Assembly (NCBI GenBank): GCA_947476695.1
Contig: CANJRD010000001.1
Location: 124,001 to 188,000, forward strand
Reading direction: 5' to 3'
Source of the DNA: Rhodospirillaceae bacterium
GTDB lineage: Bacteria; Pseudomonadota; Alphaproteobacteria; Rhodospirillales; Rhodospirillaceae
Length of the DNA: 64,000 bases
Part shown: one piece after another, positions 11,342 to 19,582 of the stretch
Position numbering within the stretch: position 1 is the stretch's first letter
Layout: each line of letters starts with the position of its first letter
The notes under the pieces: generated by a model
Told to the model about the DNA's origin: nothing
The model's input: only the letters and a program-made list of their open reading frames with translations
Databases searched by the model: none
Translations under genes and position numbers: made by a program

Positions 11342-11522
11342 GGGGCATCAGGCCTGCGAAAAGGGACGGCATGCCGGCAGCGCCGAATATCTTGGACCAA
11401 GCGTCCATATATGTCGCGGCTGCGGCGGGGTCCTGGCCGATTTTGGCGACTTGTTCCTGCCACAGCTCCAGATAGCCGGCTGCCAGGGCGGCATAGTCAG
11501 TGGGTTGGTCTGCGTCGGCCAT
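11130..11522 (-). CDS. Small coiled-coil protein in the position of PhaE (PhaC partner)
   Basis: A 130-residue protein. The N-terminal part is helical (AALAAGYLELWQEQVAKIG, close in style to PhaE N-termini), the middle is a Pro/Ala linker, and a short leucine-heptad stretch (LLRRIDALERRLATLE) precedes a basic tail RKPKPP. It is the first gene of the PHA operon, directly upstream of phaC. Class III synthases need a second subunit (PhaE), and this is the natural candidate, though it is much shorter than classic PhaE (~360 aa). Its last 70 residues are encoded by DNA that is also open in the phaC frame. The family assignment is inferred from position and composition. Confidence 0.65.
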   Translation of the reverse strand: MADADQPTDYAALAAGYLELWQEQVAKIGQDPAAAATYMDAWSKIFGAAGMPSLFAGLMPHVPPTAPQSAPPGTSAPAAAHGGGDLDHAALLRRIDALERRLATLEDAGAGNAAELAPARARRKPKPPTA

Positions 11523-11631
11523 GGCTCACTTCAGCTGCAGTGCATACCCGTGCCATGTCGCGCCAAGGGCGCTTTGACACGGTGCCTTTGTGCATAGCAC
11601 ACTCATGGTACGAGTTTGGGGAGTGGATGGT
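11523..11631. promoter_or_regulatory. Divergent promoter region between the PHA operon and phaR, with candidate PhaR sites
   Basis: This 109-base gap separates the leftward PHA operon from rightward phaR. It contains the inverted repeat TGTGCATAGCACA (11589-11601) and a CTGCAGTGCA element (11535-11544). PhaR of Paracoccus is known to bind TGC-rich sequences containing CTGC/GCAG, so both are plausible operators. A TTGACA hexamer at 11574-11579 could be a -35 box for phaR, but no good -10 follows. GGGGAG at 11618-11623 is the phaR ribosome-binding site. Autoregulation is inferred, not shown. Confidence 0.45.
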
Positions 11632-12264
11632 ATGGCGGAAGCCGAAGCAGCTACAGCGCCGACGACGGTCGTGACGATCAAGAAGTACGCGAACCGGCGG
11701 CTCTACAACACCGCGACCTCCAGCTATGTCACCCTCGACCATCTGGCCGATATGGTGAAGCAGGGCGTCGAATTCGTGGTGACCGACGCCAAAACCGGCG
11801 AGGACATCACCCGCAGCGTCCTGACCCAAATCATCGTGGAGCAGGAAAACAAGGGACAGAACCTGCTGCCCATCAAGTTCCTGCGCCAGATCATCGGATT
11901 CTACGGCGATTCGCTTGGCGGCTTGGTACCTAGGTACCTCGAATCGAGCATGGAGGCCTTCGGCGAGAACGAAGGGCACATGCGGCGCATCATGCAGGAG
12001 ACCTTCAAGGGCCTTTTCCCGATGCAGCGCATGGAGGAGATGGGCAAGCAGAACATGCAATTGTTCGAGAACGCGATGCGAATGTTTAATCCATTCGCAC
12101 AAATGACCCGCGGTGGTGCGGCGTCGGCCCAACCCAATCCTGGCGCAGCGAGCCAGACACCCCCAGGTGGCGCCGGCAATAAAACCCAGGATATTGACGC
12201 CCTTAAGTCCCAACTCAACCAGATGCAAAGTCAGCTGGAGCGGTTGCTCAAGGAACGCGGCTGA
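11632..12264 (+). CDS. phaR: Polyhydroxyalkanoate synthesis repressor PhaR
   Basis: A regulator that binds PHA granules and represses phasin/PHA genes until polymer accumulates. The N-terminal PHB/PHA accumulation DNA-binding domain is clear: VTIKKYANRRLYNT, then SYVTLDHLADMVKQG and DAKTGEDITRSVLTQII. A middle region (QNLLPIKFLRQIIGFYG) and a Gln/Leu-rich C-terminal helix ending KSQLNQMQSQLERLLK follow. The start ATG lies 8 bases after GGGGAG and gives 210 aa; an upstream in-frame extension has no ribosome-binding site. It is transcribed away from the PHA operon it probably controls. Confidence 0.95.
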   Translation: MAEAEAATAPTTVVTIKKYANRRLYNTATSSYVTLDHLADMVKQGVEFVVTDAKTGEDITRSVLTQIIVEQENKGQNLLPIKFLRQIIGFYGDSLGGLVPRYLESSMEAFGENEGHMRRIMQETFKGLFPMQRMEEMGKQNMQLFENAMRMFNPFAQMTRGGAASAQPNPGAASQTPPGGAGNKTQDIDALKSQLNQMQSQLERLLKERG

Positions 12265-12421
12265 ATCTGTTAGGTTTTTCGCGTCATTACATTTTAACAG
12301 AGCGCGCGAACAATTTTTTACAAATAACCTCGGGTATCCCGGTTTTTCGATCCCTACAATCCTGAGTGACAGCCGATGGTAGACCGCCACGGCGCATGAA
12401 ACTCCAGGTGGGATTCAACTG

Positions 12422-12826
12422 ATGGACGCGATCGTCTCCCCGGCTCCGGCCAAGAAGGCCGTCCCTGCCAACCGCGCTAGCGCTATTGACCGTCACGTTG
12501 GCGCCCGCATCCGCGAACGCCGCATCATGCTGGGCCTGTCCCAGCAGCAGATGGCCGACATGATCGGCGTCACCTACCAGCAGGCCCACAAGTACGAGCG
12601 CGGCATCAACCGCATCTCGGCCGGCCGCTTGTATGAAATCACGCGCGTCCTGAACGTGCCGATCACCTATTTCTTCGAAGGCCTCGATATCAACGAGGAC
12701 GACGAAAGCATGAACCCGCGTCAGCGGATGTGCCTGGAACTGGCGCGTAACTTCGCCAGCATCTCGAACCAGCGCCACCAGGAAGCCCTGAGCCAGCTGG
12801 CGCGCGCCCTGGCCGTTCAGCAGTAG
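12422..12826 (+). CDS. XRE-family helix-turn-helix transcriptional regulator
   Basis: A 134-residue DNA-binding protein with a Cro/CI-type helix-turn-helix at about residues 24-80 (GARIRERRIMLGLSQQQ, then MIGVTYQQAHKYERGINRIS). A short helical tail ends in ARALAVQQ. Short XRE proteins of this form are common in alphaproteobacteria. It is preceded by a 157-base AT-rich gap with a TACAAT hexamer at 12355-12360 and an AGGTGGGA ribosome-binding site. The target genes are unknown; phaR upstream and queG downstream (opposite strand) do not suggest one. Confidence 0.9.
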   Translation: MDAIVSPAPAKKAVPANRASAIDRHVGARIRERRIMLGLSQQQMADMIGVTYQQAHKYERGINRISAGRLYEITRVLNVPITYFFEGLDINEDDESMNPRQRMCLELARNFASISNQRHQEALSQLARALAVQQ

Positions 12827-12926
12827 CCGCTTGAGCCCGTCTTAAGCGACGGGTTCCCGAAATCTGGCCTTTCCGGGGGGAAAGTGCGCCGCCCCATGCA
12901 GTTTCTGCGAAGGCTTCAGCTTGCCT

Positions 12927-14090
12927 TCATGTTTGTAGTGGAGAACTTTGCCGTGGAAATCCTCCCCCGTCCTGCCGCCCGTCGGGCTCGTCCCATTCCT
13001 GCGCCACGCCTTCATCGGGCTCCGCAGCCCTATACCGTGTGCGCAAGGCATCGACTGTTTGCGCGTCGCAAAGACGCCGTAGCGCCCAAACCGCAGCGCC
13101 GCGCACGAGTGGCGAAGTATCTGCCAACAGAGCCGCAGGTCGTTCACTAAGAGACCGATCCCCGCTGTTGCCGATCGCGATCAGCACATTGCGGATAAAG
13201 CGATCGCGGCCGATCCGCTTGATCGGCGAGCCCGCGAACAACGCGCGGAAGCCCGCATCGTCCAGTTTCGAGAGTTCTTCCAGCCGGGGCGCGGAAAGCT
13301 CCGCCCGCGGCAGGAACGCCGGTTCCACCGTCATCGCGGCGAACTTGTTCCACGGACAGACCGCCAAGCAATCGTCGCAGCCATAGATGCGATTGCCCAT
13401 CATCGGCCGCAGCGCGCGCGGGATTGGGCCTTTGTTCTCGATGGTGAGATAGGAGATGCAGCGGCGCGCGTCGATCTGACGCTCGCCGGTGAACGCCTGG
13501 GTCGGGCAGATGTCGAGACAGGCGCGGCACGAGCCGCAGTGATCTTGCTCAGCTGCGTCGGGCGCGATCTGCAGCGTGGTGAACACCTCACCGAGGAACA
13601 GCCACGACCCGAATTCGCGTGAAACGAGGTTGGTGTGCTTGCCCTGCCAGCCGAGCCCGGCAGCCTGCGCCAGCGGCTTTTCCAGCACCGGGGCGGTGTC
13701 GACGAAGACCTTCACGTCCGCGCCGCTTTCCTTCTGCAGCCATCCGGCGAACTGCTTCAGGCGCTTCTTGATGACGTCGTGATAGTCCTTGTGGCGCGCA
13801 TAGACGCTGATCGCGCCGACGTCGCGTTGATCCTGCAGATCGCGCGGATCCTCCGCAGGCCCGTAGTTGACGCCCAGCATGATCGCGGTGCGCGCGTCCG
13901 GCCACAGCACATTCGGATCGGCGCGACGGTCGGCGTTGTTTTCCATCCACGCCATGTCGCCGTGACGGCCCTCGGCGAGATATTGCGCCAAGCCTTGCTT
14001 GGCCGCGGCGCTGGTTTCCGCGCGCGCGAATCTGACCGCATCGAAGCCAAACGCACGCGCCTGCGCGCGGATGGCTTCGCGATCAATCAT
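12927..14090 (-). CDS. queG: Epoxyqueuosine reductase
   Basis: A cobalamin-dependent Fe-S enzyme that reduces epoxyqueuosine to queuosine at position 34 of tRNA. It shows two [4Fe-4S] motifs, [16 protein letters not shown] and [11 protein letters not shown]. The N-terminal cobalamin-binding domain begins [15 protein letters not shown], and a C-terminal HEAT-like part includes [14 protein letters not shown]. The start ATG overlaps the tgt end by 8 bases, and the product is 387 aa, a normal length. It is the third gene of queA-tgt-queG. The last ~20 residues look unlike a family C-terminus, and another frame stays open to base 12842, so a late frameshift is possible. Confidence 0.94.
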   Translation of the reverse strand: MIDREAIRAQARAFGFDAVRFARAETSAAAKQGLAQYLAEGRHGDMAWMENNADRRADPNVLWPDARTAIMLGVNYGPAEDPRDLQDQRDVGAISVYARHKDYHDVIKKRLKQFAGWLQKESGADVKVFVDTAPVLEKPLAQAAGLGWQGKHTNLVSREFGSWLFLGEVFTTLQIAPDAAEQDHCGSCRACLDICPTQAFTGERQIDARRCISYLTIENKGPIPRALRPMMGNRIYGCDDCLAVCPWNKFAAMTVEPAFLPRAELSAPRLEELSKLDDAGFRALFAGSPIKRIGRDRFIRNVLIAIGNSGDRSLSERPAALLADTSPLVRGAAVWALRRLCDAQTVDALRTRYRAAEPDEGVAQEWDEPDGRQDGGGFPRQSSPLQT

Positions 14091-15222
14091 CGGCGGCTTC
14101 GCCGTCGCCGCCCGCTTGCTCCGCGGCGAATGTCTGCATCCACGCCGCGAAGCGCTTCTCACGGATGGCGGCGCGCAGGTCGGCCATGACCTTTTGATAG
14201 AAGGCGACGTTGTGCCAGGACAGCAACATCAGGCCGAGCAATTCCTCGGACTTGATGAGGTGATGCAAGTACGCGCGGCTGTAGTTGCGGCTGGCGTCGC
14301 AAGGCACGGATTCATCGAGCGGGCGCGCATCGTCGGCGTGCTTTGCATTGCGCATGTTCAGCGGCCCGAAGCGCGTGAAAGCCTGTGCCGTGCGGCCGGA
14401 GCGCGTGGGCAGCACGCAATCGAACATGTCGATGCCGCGCGCGACCGCGCCGACGATATCCAGTGGCTTGCCGACACCCATCAGATAACGCGGCTTTTCA
14501 TGCGGCAGATGGGGCACGGTGACATCCAATGTATTGAACATCAGCTCTTGGCCTTCGCCGACCGCAAGACCGCCGACCGCAAAGCCTTCGAAATCGATGC
14601 CACGCAATGCTTCGGCAGATTCCGCGCGCAGATCGGCGTAGACGCCACCTTGTACGATACCGAACAGGCCATAGCCGGGACGCGGCTCAAAGGCATTCTT
14701 CGAGCGCTTGGCCCAGCGCATCGACATGCGCATGCTATCGGCCGCGACGTCATGCGTCGCAGGGAACGGCGTGCATTCGTCGAAGGCCATCGTGATGGTG
14801 GCGTCCAACTGATTCTGGATCTGGATCGAGCGTTCCGGCGTCAGGTGATGTTTGGAGCCATCGATGTGGGAGGCGAAGGTCACACCGTCTTCGCTGATCG
14901 TGCGCAGCTTGGCCAGCGACATGACCTGATAACCACCGGAGTCCATCAACAGCGGGCCGTCCCAGTTCATGAACTTGCGCACGCCGCCGAAGCGCTGCAC
15001 GCGCTCCGCGCCCGGGCGCAGTATCAAGTGATAGGTGTTCGCCAGGATGATCTGCGAGCCGGTGGACCGGACGTGATCGAGGAACATGCCCTTCACGGTC
15101 GCCGCTGTGCCCACCGGCATGAAGGCCGGCGTGTCGATCACGCCATGTGCAGTATGCAGCTGACCGACGCGGGCCGCGCCATCCGTGCCGAAGATCTCAA
15201 GGCCAAAAGCTGTGTTCGTCAT
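14083..15222 (-). CDS. tgt: Queuine/preQ1 tRNA-guanine transglycosylase with a reduced zinc site
   Basis: Exchanges guanine 34 of Asp, Asn, His and Tyr tRNAs for preQ1. Motifs include [29 protein letters not shown] and [11 protein letters not shown]. The start is the ATG that overlaps the queA stop as ATGA (379 aa); an upstream GTG three codons earlier is possible. The zinc motif of studied enzymes is CxCxxC plus a His 26 residues on. Here it reads V306-P-C308-D-A-S311, with His337 kept. Two of the three cysteines are therefore replaced; the nucleotides at 14290-14307 confirm this reading. Confidence 0.95.
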   Translation of the reverse strand: MTNTAFGLEIFGTDGAARVGQLHTAHGVIDTPAFMPVGTAATVKGMFLDHVRSTGSQIILANTYHLILRPGAERVQRFGGVRKFMNWDGPLLMDSGGYQVMSLAKLRTISEDGVTFASHIDGSKHHLTPERSIQIQNQLDATITMAFDECTPFPATHDVAADSMRMSMRWAKRSKNAFEPRPGYGLFGIVQGGVYADLRAESAEALRGIDFEGFAVGGLAVGEGQELMFNTLDVTVPHLPHEKPRYLMGVGKPLDIVGAVARGIDMFDCVLPTRSGRTAQAFTRFGPLNMRNAKHADDARPLDESVPCDASRNYSRAYLHHLIKSEELLGLMLLSWHNVAFYQKVMADLRAAIREKRFAAWMQTFAAEQAGGDGEAADD

Positions 15223-16253
15223 GATGTGCACTCAAGTAAGCAGGCGTCGCCGTAGGAATAGAACCGATAGCCTGTTTCGATGGCATGGCGATAGGCCGCT
15301 TGCATGCGCTCGAGTCCCGCGAAGGCCGAGATCAGCATGAACAGGGTCGAGCGCGGCAGATGGAAGTTTGTCATCAGCACATCCACCAGCTTGAACCGAT
15401 AGCCCGGCGTGATGAACAGCCTTGTGTCGCTGGAAAAGGCCGCGAGGCTGCCATCATCCGCCGCCGCCGATTCAAGGACACGCAGCGACGTGGTGCCGAC
15501 GGCAACGACGCGACCTCCCTTTGCCCGCGCCGCGTTGATCGTGGCGGCGGTGGCCGCATCGATTTCGCCCCATTCCGCATGCATGATGTGCTGGTCCGTG
15601 TCGTCGACCTTCACCGGCAGGAATGTCCCCGCGCCAACATGAAGCGTGACTGTCACGCGCTGGACTCCCGCCGCATCGAGAGCGGCGAGAAGCGCGGGCG
15701 TGAAATGCAACCCGGCCGTCGGCGCAGCAACGGCGCCGTCACGCGCGGCGAAGACAGTTTGATAGGACGTTCGGTCATGCGCATCGTCGCCGCGTCGAAT
15801 GTAGGGCGGCAGCGGCATGTGGCCGACTTTGCCGAACGCGGCGATCAGATCCGTGCCGCGCCGATTGAAGGCGACCTCCACCAAGCCTTCCTCGGTCTTG
15901 GCGGTAACGGTCGCGCACAAGCCATCCTCGAAGACGATCTCCTGGCCGGGCTTCAGCCGCTTCGCCGGCTTGGCGAAGGTCAGCCACCTGTCGTCGGTTC
16001 CCGGAACGATGCGATGGAGGAGCAGCTCGATCGGAACGACACCGCGATGTCCGAGCAAGCGCGCCGGCAAAACACGCGTGTCGTTGACCACCAGCACGTC
16101 GCCCGCGCGGAGAAGCTGCGGCAGGTCGGCGACCATACGGTCGACCATACCCGCCGCCGGAACGTGGAGCATGCGAGCGGCATCGCGCGGCTCGACCGGG
16201 CGATTGGCGATCCGCTCGGGCGGCAGCTCAAAGTCGAAGGCATCGACGCGCAT
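15219..16253 (-). CDS. queA: S-adenosylmethionine:tRNA ribosyltransferase-isomerase
   Basis: Transfers the ribosyl part of SAM to preQ1 in tRNA, making epoxyqueuosine. It is 344 residues, the normal size. Typical family segments are [23 protein letters not shown] at the N-terminus, [40 protein letters not shown] and [13 protein letters not shown]. It is the first gene of the queA-tgt-queG operon and overlaps tgt by 4 bases. The start is the ATG directly before RVDAFDF; earlier in-frame codons would add an uncharacteristic leader overlapping the divergent gene at 16388. Confidence 0.96.
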   Translation of the reverse strand: MRVDAFDFELPPERIANRPVEPRDAARMLHVPAAGMVDRMVADLPQLLRAGDVLVVNDTRVLPARLLGHRGVVPIELLLHRIVPGTDDRWLTFAKPAKRLKPGQEIVFEDGLCATVTAKTEEGLVEVAFNRRGTDLIAAFGKVGHMPLPPYIRRGDDAHDRTSYQTVFAARDGAVAAPTAGLHFTPALLAALDAAGVQRVTVTLHVGAGTFLPVKVDDTDQHIMHAEWGEIDAATAATINAARAKGGRVVAVGTTSLRVLESAAADDGSLAAFSSDTRLFITPGYRFKLVDVLMTNFHLPRSTLFMLISAFAGLERMQAAYRHAIETGYRFYSYGDACLLECTS

Positions 16254-16387
16254 GTCTGACGGGGTAAACCGTTGGGGTTTTTGCGAGTCGCGCCTTATAG
16301 TCAGCCTGGGGAACGAAGGAAAGCGGGCGCCGCCCGCCGGGGTACAAAACCGATGACCGGCCGACAGGTTTGGCACCAAGGGCGTCC

Positions 16388-16879
16388 ATGAGCTGGATGC
16401 TGCAAAAACTCGACGTATTCCTGGCCGGGGTCGTGATCGCGGCTGCGGGAATCTTTGCCTCTCAAAGCCAAATCTTTGCGGTGCAGTACATTCGGCACGC
16501 GGACGTTCAGCTTGTCGAGGCCCGCGCGCATCTTGAGGACGTCCAGGGCGGCTTGCGGTTCCGCACGATGGGCGATCAGGTCCGTGGCGAGCTGGAAGCC
16601 GAAGCGAAGGCCCAGGTTGCCAAACTCGAGGGGGCTGGCGCCCGTGTGCGCGATGCGAATTTCCTGATCAGGCCGCTGGTGATGTATCGCCAGGGCGAGC
16701 CTTCCCTGATCGACGCCACCCATCGCGACTTCGTGCCCGCACTCCCCAAAAGCGCTGGGCTCATCGCCTTCACAATCCTTGGCATGCTCATCGGCTTCGC
16801 GATCTACGAAGCGATCAAACTGCCGCTCGCGGTGCTTGCCCGCGAACCGCGCCGCCGCAAATTCCGCAAACGCGGCTAG
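16388..16879 (+). CDS. DUF2937-like membrane protein
   Basis: A 163-residue protein with a hydrophobic N-terminal segment ([15 protein letters not shown]) and a second one near the C-terminus ([17 protein letters not shown]). Between them is a soluble, coiled-coil-prone stretch rich in Glu/Ala. The tail is strongly basic ([11 protein letters not shown]). This layout matches DUF2937 proteins as I recall them; the function is unknown. Start ATG 16388 was chosen over an upstream TTG; a further ATG lies three codons in. Its stop overlaps that of the convergent protease gene by 4 bases. Confidence 0.7.
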   Translation: MSWMLQKLDVFLAGVVIAAAGIFASQSQIFAVQYIRHADVQLVEARAHLEDVQGGLRFRTMGDQVRGELEAEAKAQVAKLEGAGARVRDANFLIRPLVMYRQGEPSLIDATHRDFVPALPKSAGLIAFTILGMLIGFAIYEAIKLPLAVLAREPRRRKFRKRG

Positions 16880-19080
16880 CGTGTCGTCGCTACCGTGGCG
16901 GGCGATGCTGTCGTCGGCGCCGCGATGGCGCTGGAGGCCGTCAGGGCGCACTTAGCGGTCATGTTGGTCAACGCGCCGAGTTTCTTGTTCTCGATCACAT
17001 GCTCGAGGTAGCCGGTGATCGAGCTGAGCGTCACGTTGTACGCCGACGCGCCCGCCACCGTCGCACCGGCCAAGGCATTCAGCAGCGCTTCGACTTCGGG
17101 TTCCGTCACGTCGATGCTCGCCCCGGGCGGGATCGTGCCTGCCGGCGACCAGCTTGCGACCGCGAGACCGCTGCGCACATCGACGAAGGTGAGCGCGGCG
17201 GATGAGGCCACCGGGCCGGTGTTGGTGATGCGCAGGTGCGACACATAGTCGCCGATGCTGGCGGCATTGACGTTGATGGCCAACTGCGAATCCGTCGTCG
17301 TCAAACCGCTCGAGCAGCTCGTCATATTGGCGAAAAGGCCGGCGTTCGCCGCATAGAGCAACGTCTGTACGTAGCCCGAGAAGCTGGACTCCAGCTCGAT
17401 GTTGTAGCTGGTGCGTGTCGCCGTCGCGATGATCTGGCCGGCCGAAGCCGCAGCGCTCGCCTCGATCGTCGCAATCGCGATCTGCGGTGAGGCGCGGCCC
17501 GGGATGGTTGGACTGGTCCACGTGCCAAGGACGGTGCCGGTGTCGGGGTCGCGCAACGTCGCAACGACGATGCCGGCGACGTTGGAGTCATTGTAGACGC
17601 GCAGGTAGGCCTGTCCGCGCGCTGCGCCAGCGGAGGCCACGACCTGGTTGAATATCTTGCGACCACGACCCTGCAGGCGGTTGATCGCCTGCATCACTTG
17701 GATACGCGGCACGGTGATCCCGGAATCGCCGCGCGTGACGCGCGTCCCGGTCTGCTTCAGCGCGTCCTCGAACTGATCGGCGGTACCGCCCGGCACGGCC
17801 GCGCGCAGCAATGTCCAGGCGCCCGCCACATGCGGCGACGCCATCGACGTGCCCGAGATCGTCTTCAGGCCTGTGCCGCTGCCTGACGCGGCGGTGATGC
17901 TCACGCCCGGCGCCATCAGATCGACCGTGTTCGCGAAATTCGAGAAGCTGGCAACATTGGTCGAGTTATCGGTCGCGCCAACCGAGATTGCGCTGGAGAT
18001 GCAGCTCGGCCTCTCGATTTTGCCGGTCATGCTGTCGTTGCCGGCGGAGATCGCCACGGCGATGCCCTTGGCGCGCAGCATGTCGATCACGGCCTTGCGC
18101 TGATCGTCGTCGCAATAGCCGGATTCGAGCTTGCCGCCGACACTCAGGTTCACTGCGGCGATATTGAATTCGCTCGCGTGCGCATTGACGTAATCGAGTG
18201 CACTCAGCACCGCGATCGAATTAGTGACGTCGCAGGGTACAGGATCGGAGCCACAGTCGAGAGGGTCGCTGTCTTTCGACATGACATCGATCGGCAGAAG
18301 CTCCGCGCCACGCGCGACGCCGAAGTTGGTGCCATCGTTGCCAACCGCGATGGAGGCGACATGCGTGCCGTGATCGCAGCGCGCCGAGCCGCTGGGACAG
18401 GCCGACGCGGCGCCGGCGGCAGCACCTGCGGTGGCGCACCAGGGTTTGATGTTGCTGAAGCTGGTGCCGAAGCCGTCGAAGCAGGCTTCCGTGACGACCT
18501 TGCCCGCCAACATCGGATGCGAAAGCGCGAAGCCGCCATCGAGCACGGCGACAGTGAGACCTTTGCCGTCATAGCCCGCAGCCCAAGCCGCCGGCACGTC
18601 GATCGACGGCACGGAGTTCGCAAGCGCCTGCTTTTCAAATGTGCCAGCGATGCTGGGCACGGCGCGTTCGACTTCGACCAGTTGAATGCTGGCGACGTCC
18701 GGCATCGCTGCGAGCTTGAGCAACTGGTCGCGGTCCACACGCGCGCCGACAAACGGCAGCGTGTTGAAGCGATGCGTGATGGGGATCGCCGCGGCGCTCA
18801 TGCTGCGCTCGACGCGCACCTGGGCGTCGGCGACCATCGCACGCTGCTCGCGGGCGGAACGCGCGGTCGCCCATGCGCCGAGCCCGTTGCTCGCACCGCT
18901 ACTGCTGCCGTTATCCGTCCGCATGGTGACGATCACCCGCGCCTGACCACGACGCTCGATCTCGCGCATCACGTCGCCCACGTCGGCGCGCGCCGTAGCG
19001 GCGAGTCCGAGCAAGGCACAGGCGAACGCAACAGCGCGCAGCCAAGCGGGCCTTAGAGCGGAGGAAGCGCGATCAGTCAT
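16876..19080 (-). CDS. Secreted S8 (subtilisin-like) serine protease with C-terminal repeat region
   Basis: A 734-residue protein with a Sec signal peptide ending ATARA near residue 32, then an I9-like inhibitor/propeptide region (about 40-145). The catalytic domain has Asp181 (VAVLDGGF), His237 (DHGTHVAS), the oxyanion Asn in SAGN, and Ser412 (SGTSMASPHVAG). Cys residues in the catalytic domain suggest disulfides. From about residue 470 there are beta-rich repeats with alternating Ser/Thr/Ala (YLRVYNDSN, YVSHLRITNTG), probably surface-binding domains. It is likely exported to the periplasm or outside. It has no operon partner; its 3' end overlaps the DUF2937-like gene. Confidence 0.92.
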   Translation of the reverse strand: MTDRASSALRPAWLRAVAFACALLGLAATARADVGDVMREIERRGQARVIVTMRTDNGSSSGASNGLGAWATARSAREQRAMVADAQVRVERSMSAAAIPITHRFNTLPFVGARVDRDQLLKLAAMPDVASIQLVEVERAVPSIAGTFEKQALANSVPSIDVPAAWAAGYDGKGLTVAVLDGGFALSHPMLAGKVVTEACFDGFGTSFSNIKPWCATAGAAAGAASACPSGSARCDHGTHVASIAVGNDGTNFGVARGAELLPIDVMSKDSDPLDCGSDPVPCDVTNSIAVLSALDYVNAHASEFNIAAVNLSVGGKLESGYCDDDQRKAVIDMLRAKGIAVAISAGNDSMTGKIERPSCISSAISVGATDNSTNVASFSNFANTVDLMAPGVSITAASGSGTGLKTISGTSMASPHVAGAWTLLRAAVPGGTADQFEDALKQTGTRVTRGDSGITVPRIQVMQAINRLQGRGRKIFNQVVASAGAARGQAYLRVYNDSNVAGIVVATLRDPDTGTVLGTWTSPTIPGRASPQIAIATIEASAAASAGQIIATATRTSYNIELESSFSGYVQTLLYAANAGLFANMTSCSSGLTTTDSQLAINVNAASIGDYVSHLRITNTGPVASSAALTFVDVRSGLAVASWSPAGTIPPGASIDVTEPEVEALLNALAGATVAGASAYNVTLSSITGYLEHVIENKKLGALTNMTAKCALTASSAIAAPTTASPATVATTR

Positions 19081-19582
19081 AGCTTGAGACGGATACGTCA
19101 TGGATCTTCACGGCCACAAATACTTATACGCGCAGACGGAAATTCCGTTGCGCGTCCAACCCATAGGGAGACCGTGGAAGCCCGCGTCCGGGCCTTAGGC
19201 GTGTTCGGGCGGGATTATGCCCCTCAAGCGCGGTTCTGTCCATGGCCTGCTACCCGAAACATAGACCGCAATCTCGTAAATAAATCTTTTAGTACAGTGA
19301 CTTACGCTATAATGTGCGGTGCAGAGACGCACCTCCCCCAGGAGTAGCGCCTCGGCCCTAAAAGAAGGCGTCGCCACACGCCCAACAGGGGATTTACCGC
19401 AGATCGACAGGCGCAGTTCGTGACCACAGGTTGGCAAGCCGTGGCGTGTAGATAGAATGGGTCCAAGCGGTCGCGCTGTTTTTGCGAAAATGCAAGGCGA
19501 GACGCGGTCTTAGGGGTCGTCCCGGCGATCTGTCGCCGGAACGGATAGCCCGCGGCAGGCGACAGGGGATTTAAGCGGACGC
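19081..19582. other. 502-base intergenic region with promoter-like and repeat elements, no gene recognised
   Basis: No convincing protein gene is seen. A perfect TATAAT lies at 19308-19313 in a locally AT-rich stretch (19268-19315), but no good -35 box precedes it. The 12-base sequence ACAGGGGATTTA occurs twice in direct orientation (19385-19396 and 19562-19573). A 7-bp hairpin with a TCTG loop lies at 19522-19539. Together these could be the promoter and leader of the downstream sugar cluster or a small RNA gene. I found no match to 6S, tmRNA, SRP or RNase P RNA hallmarks. Confidence 0.4.

Noticed and set aside
19308-19490. Possible 6S RNA gene downstream of TATAAT
   Set aside because: I could not find the closing terminal stem and central bubble expected of 6S RNA.
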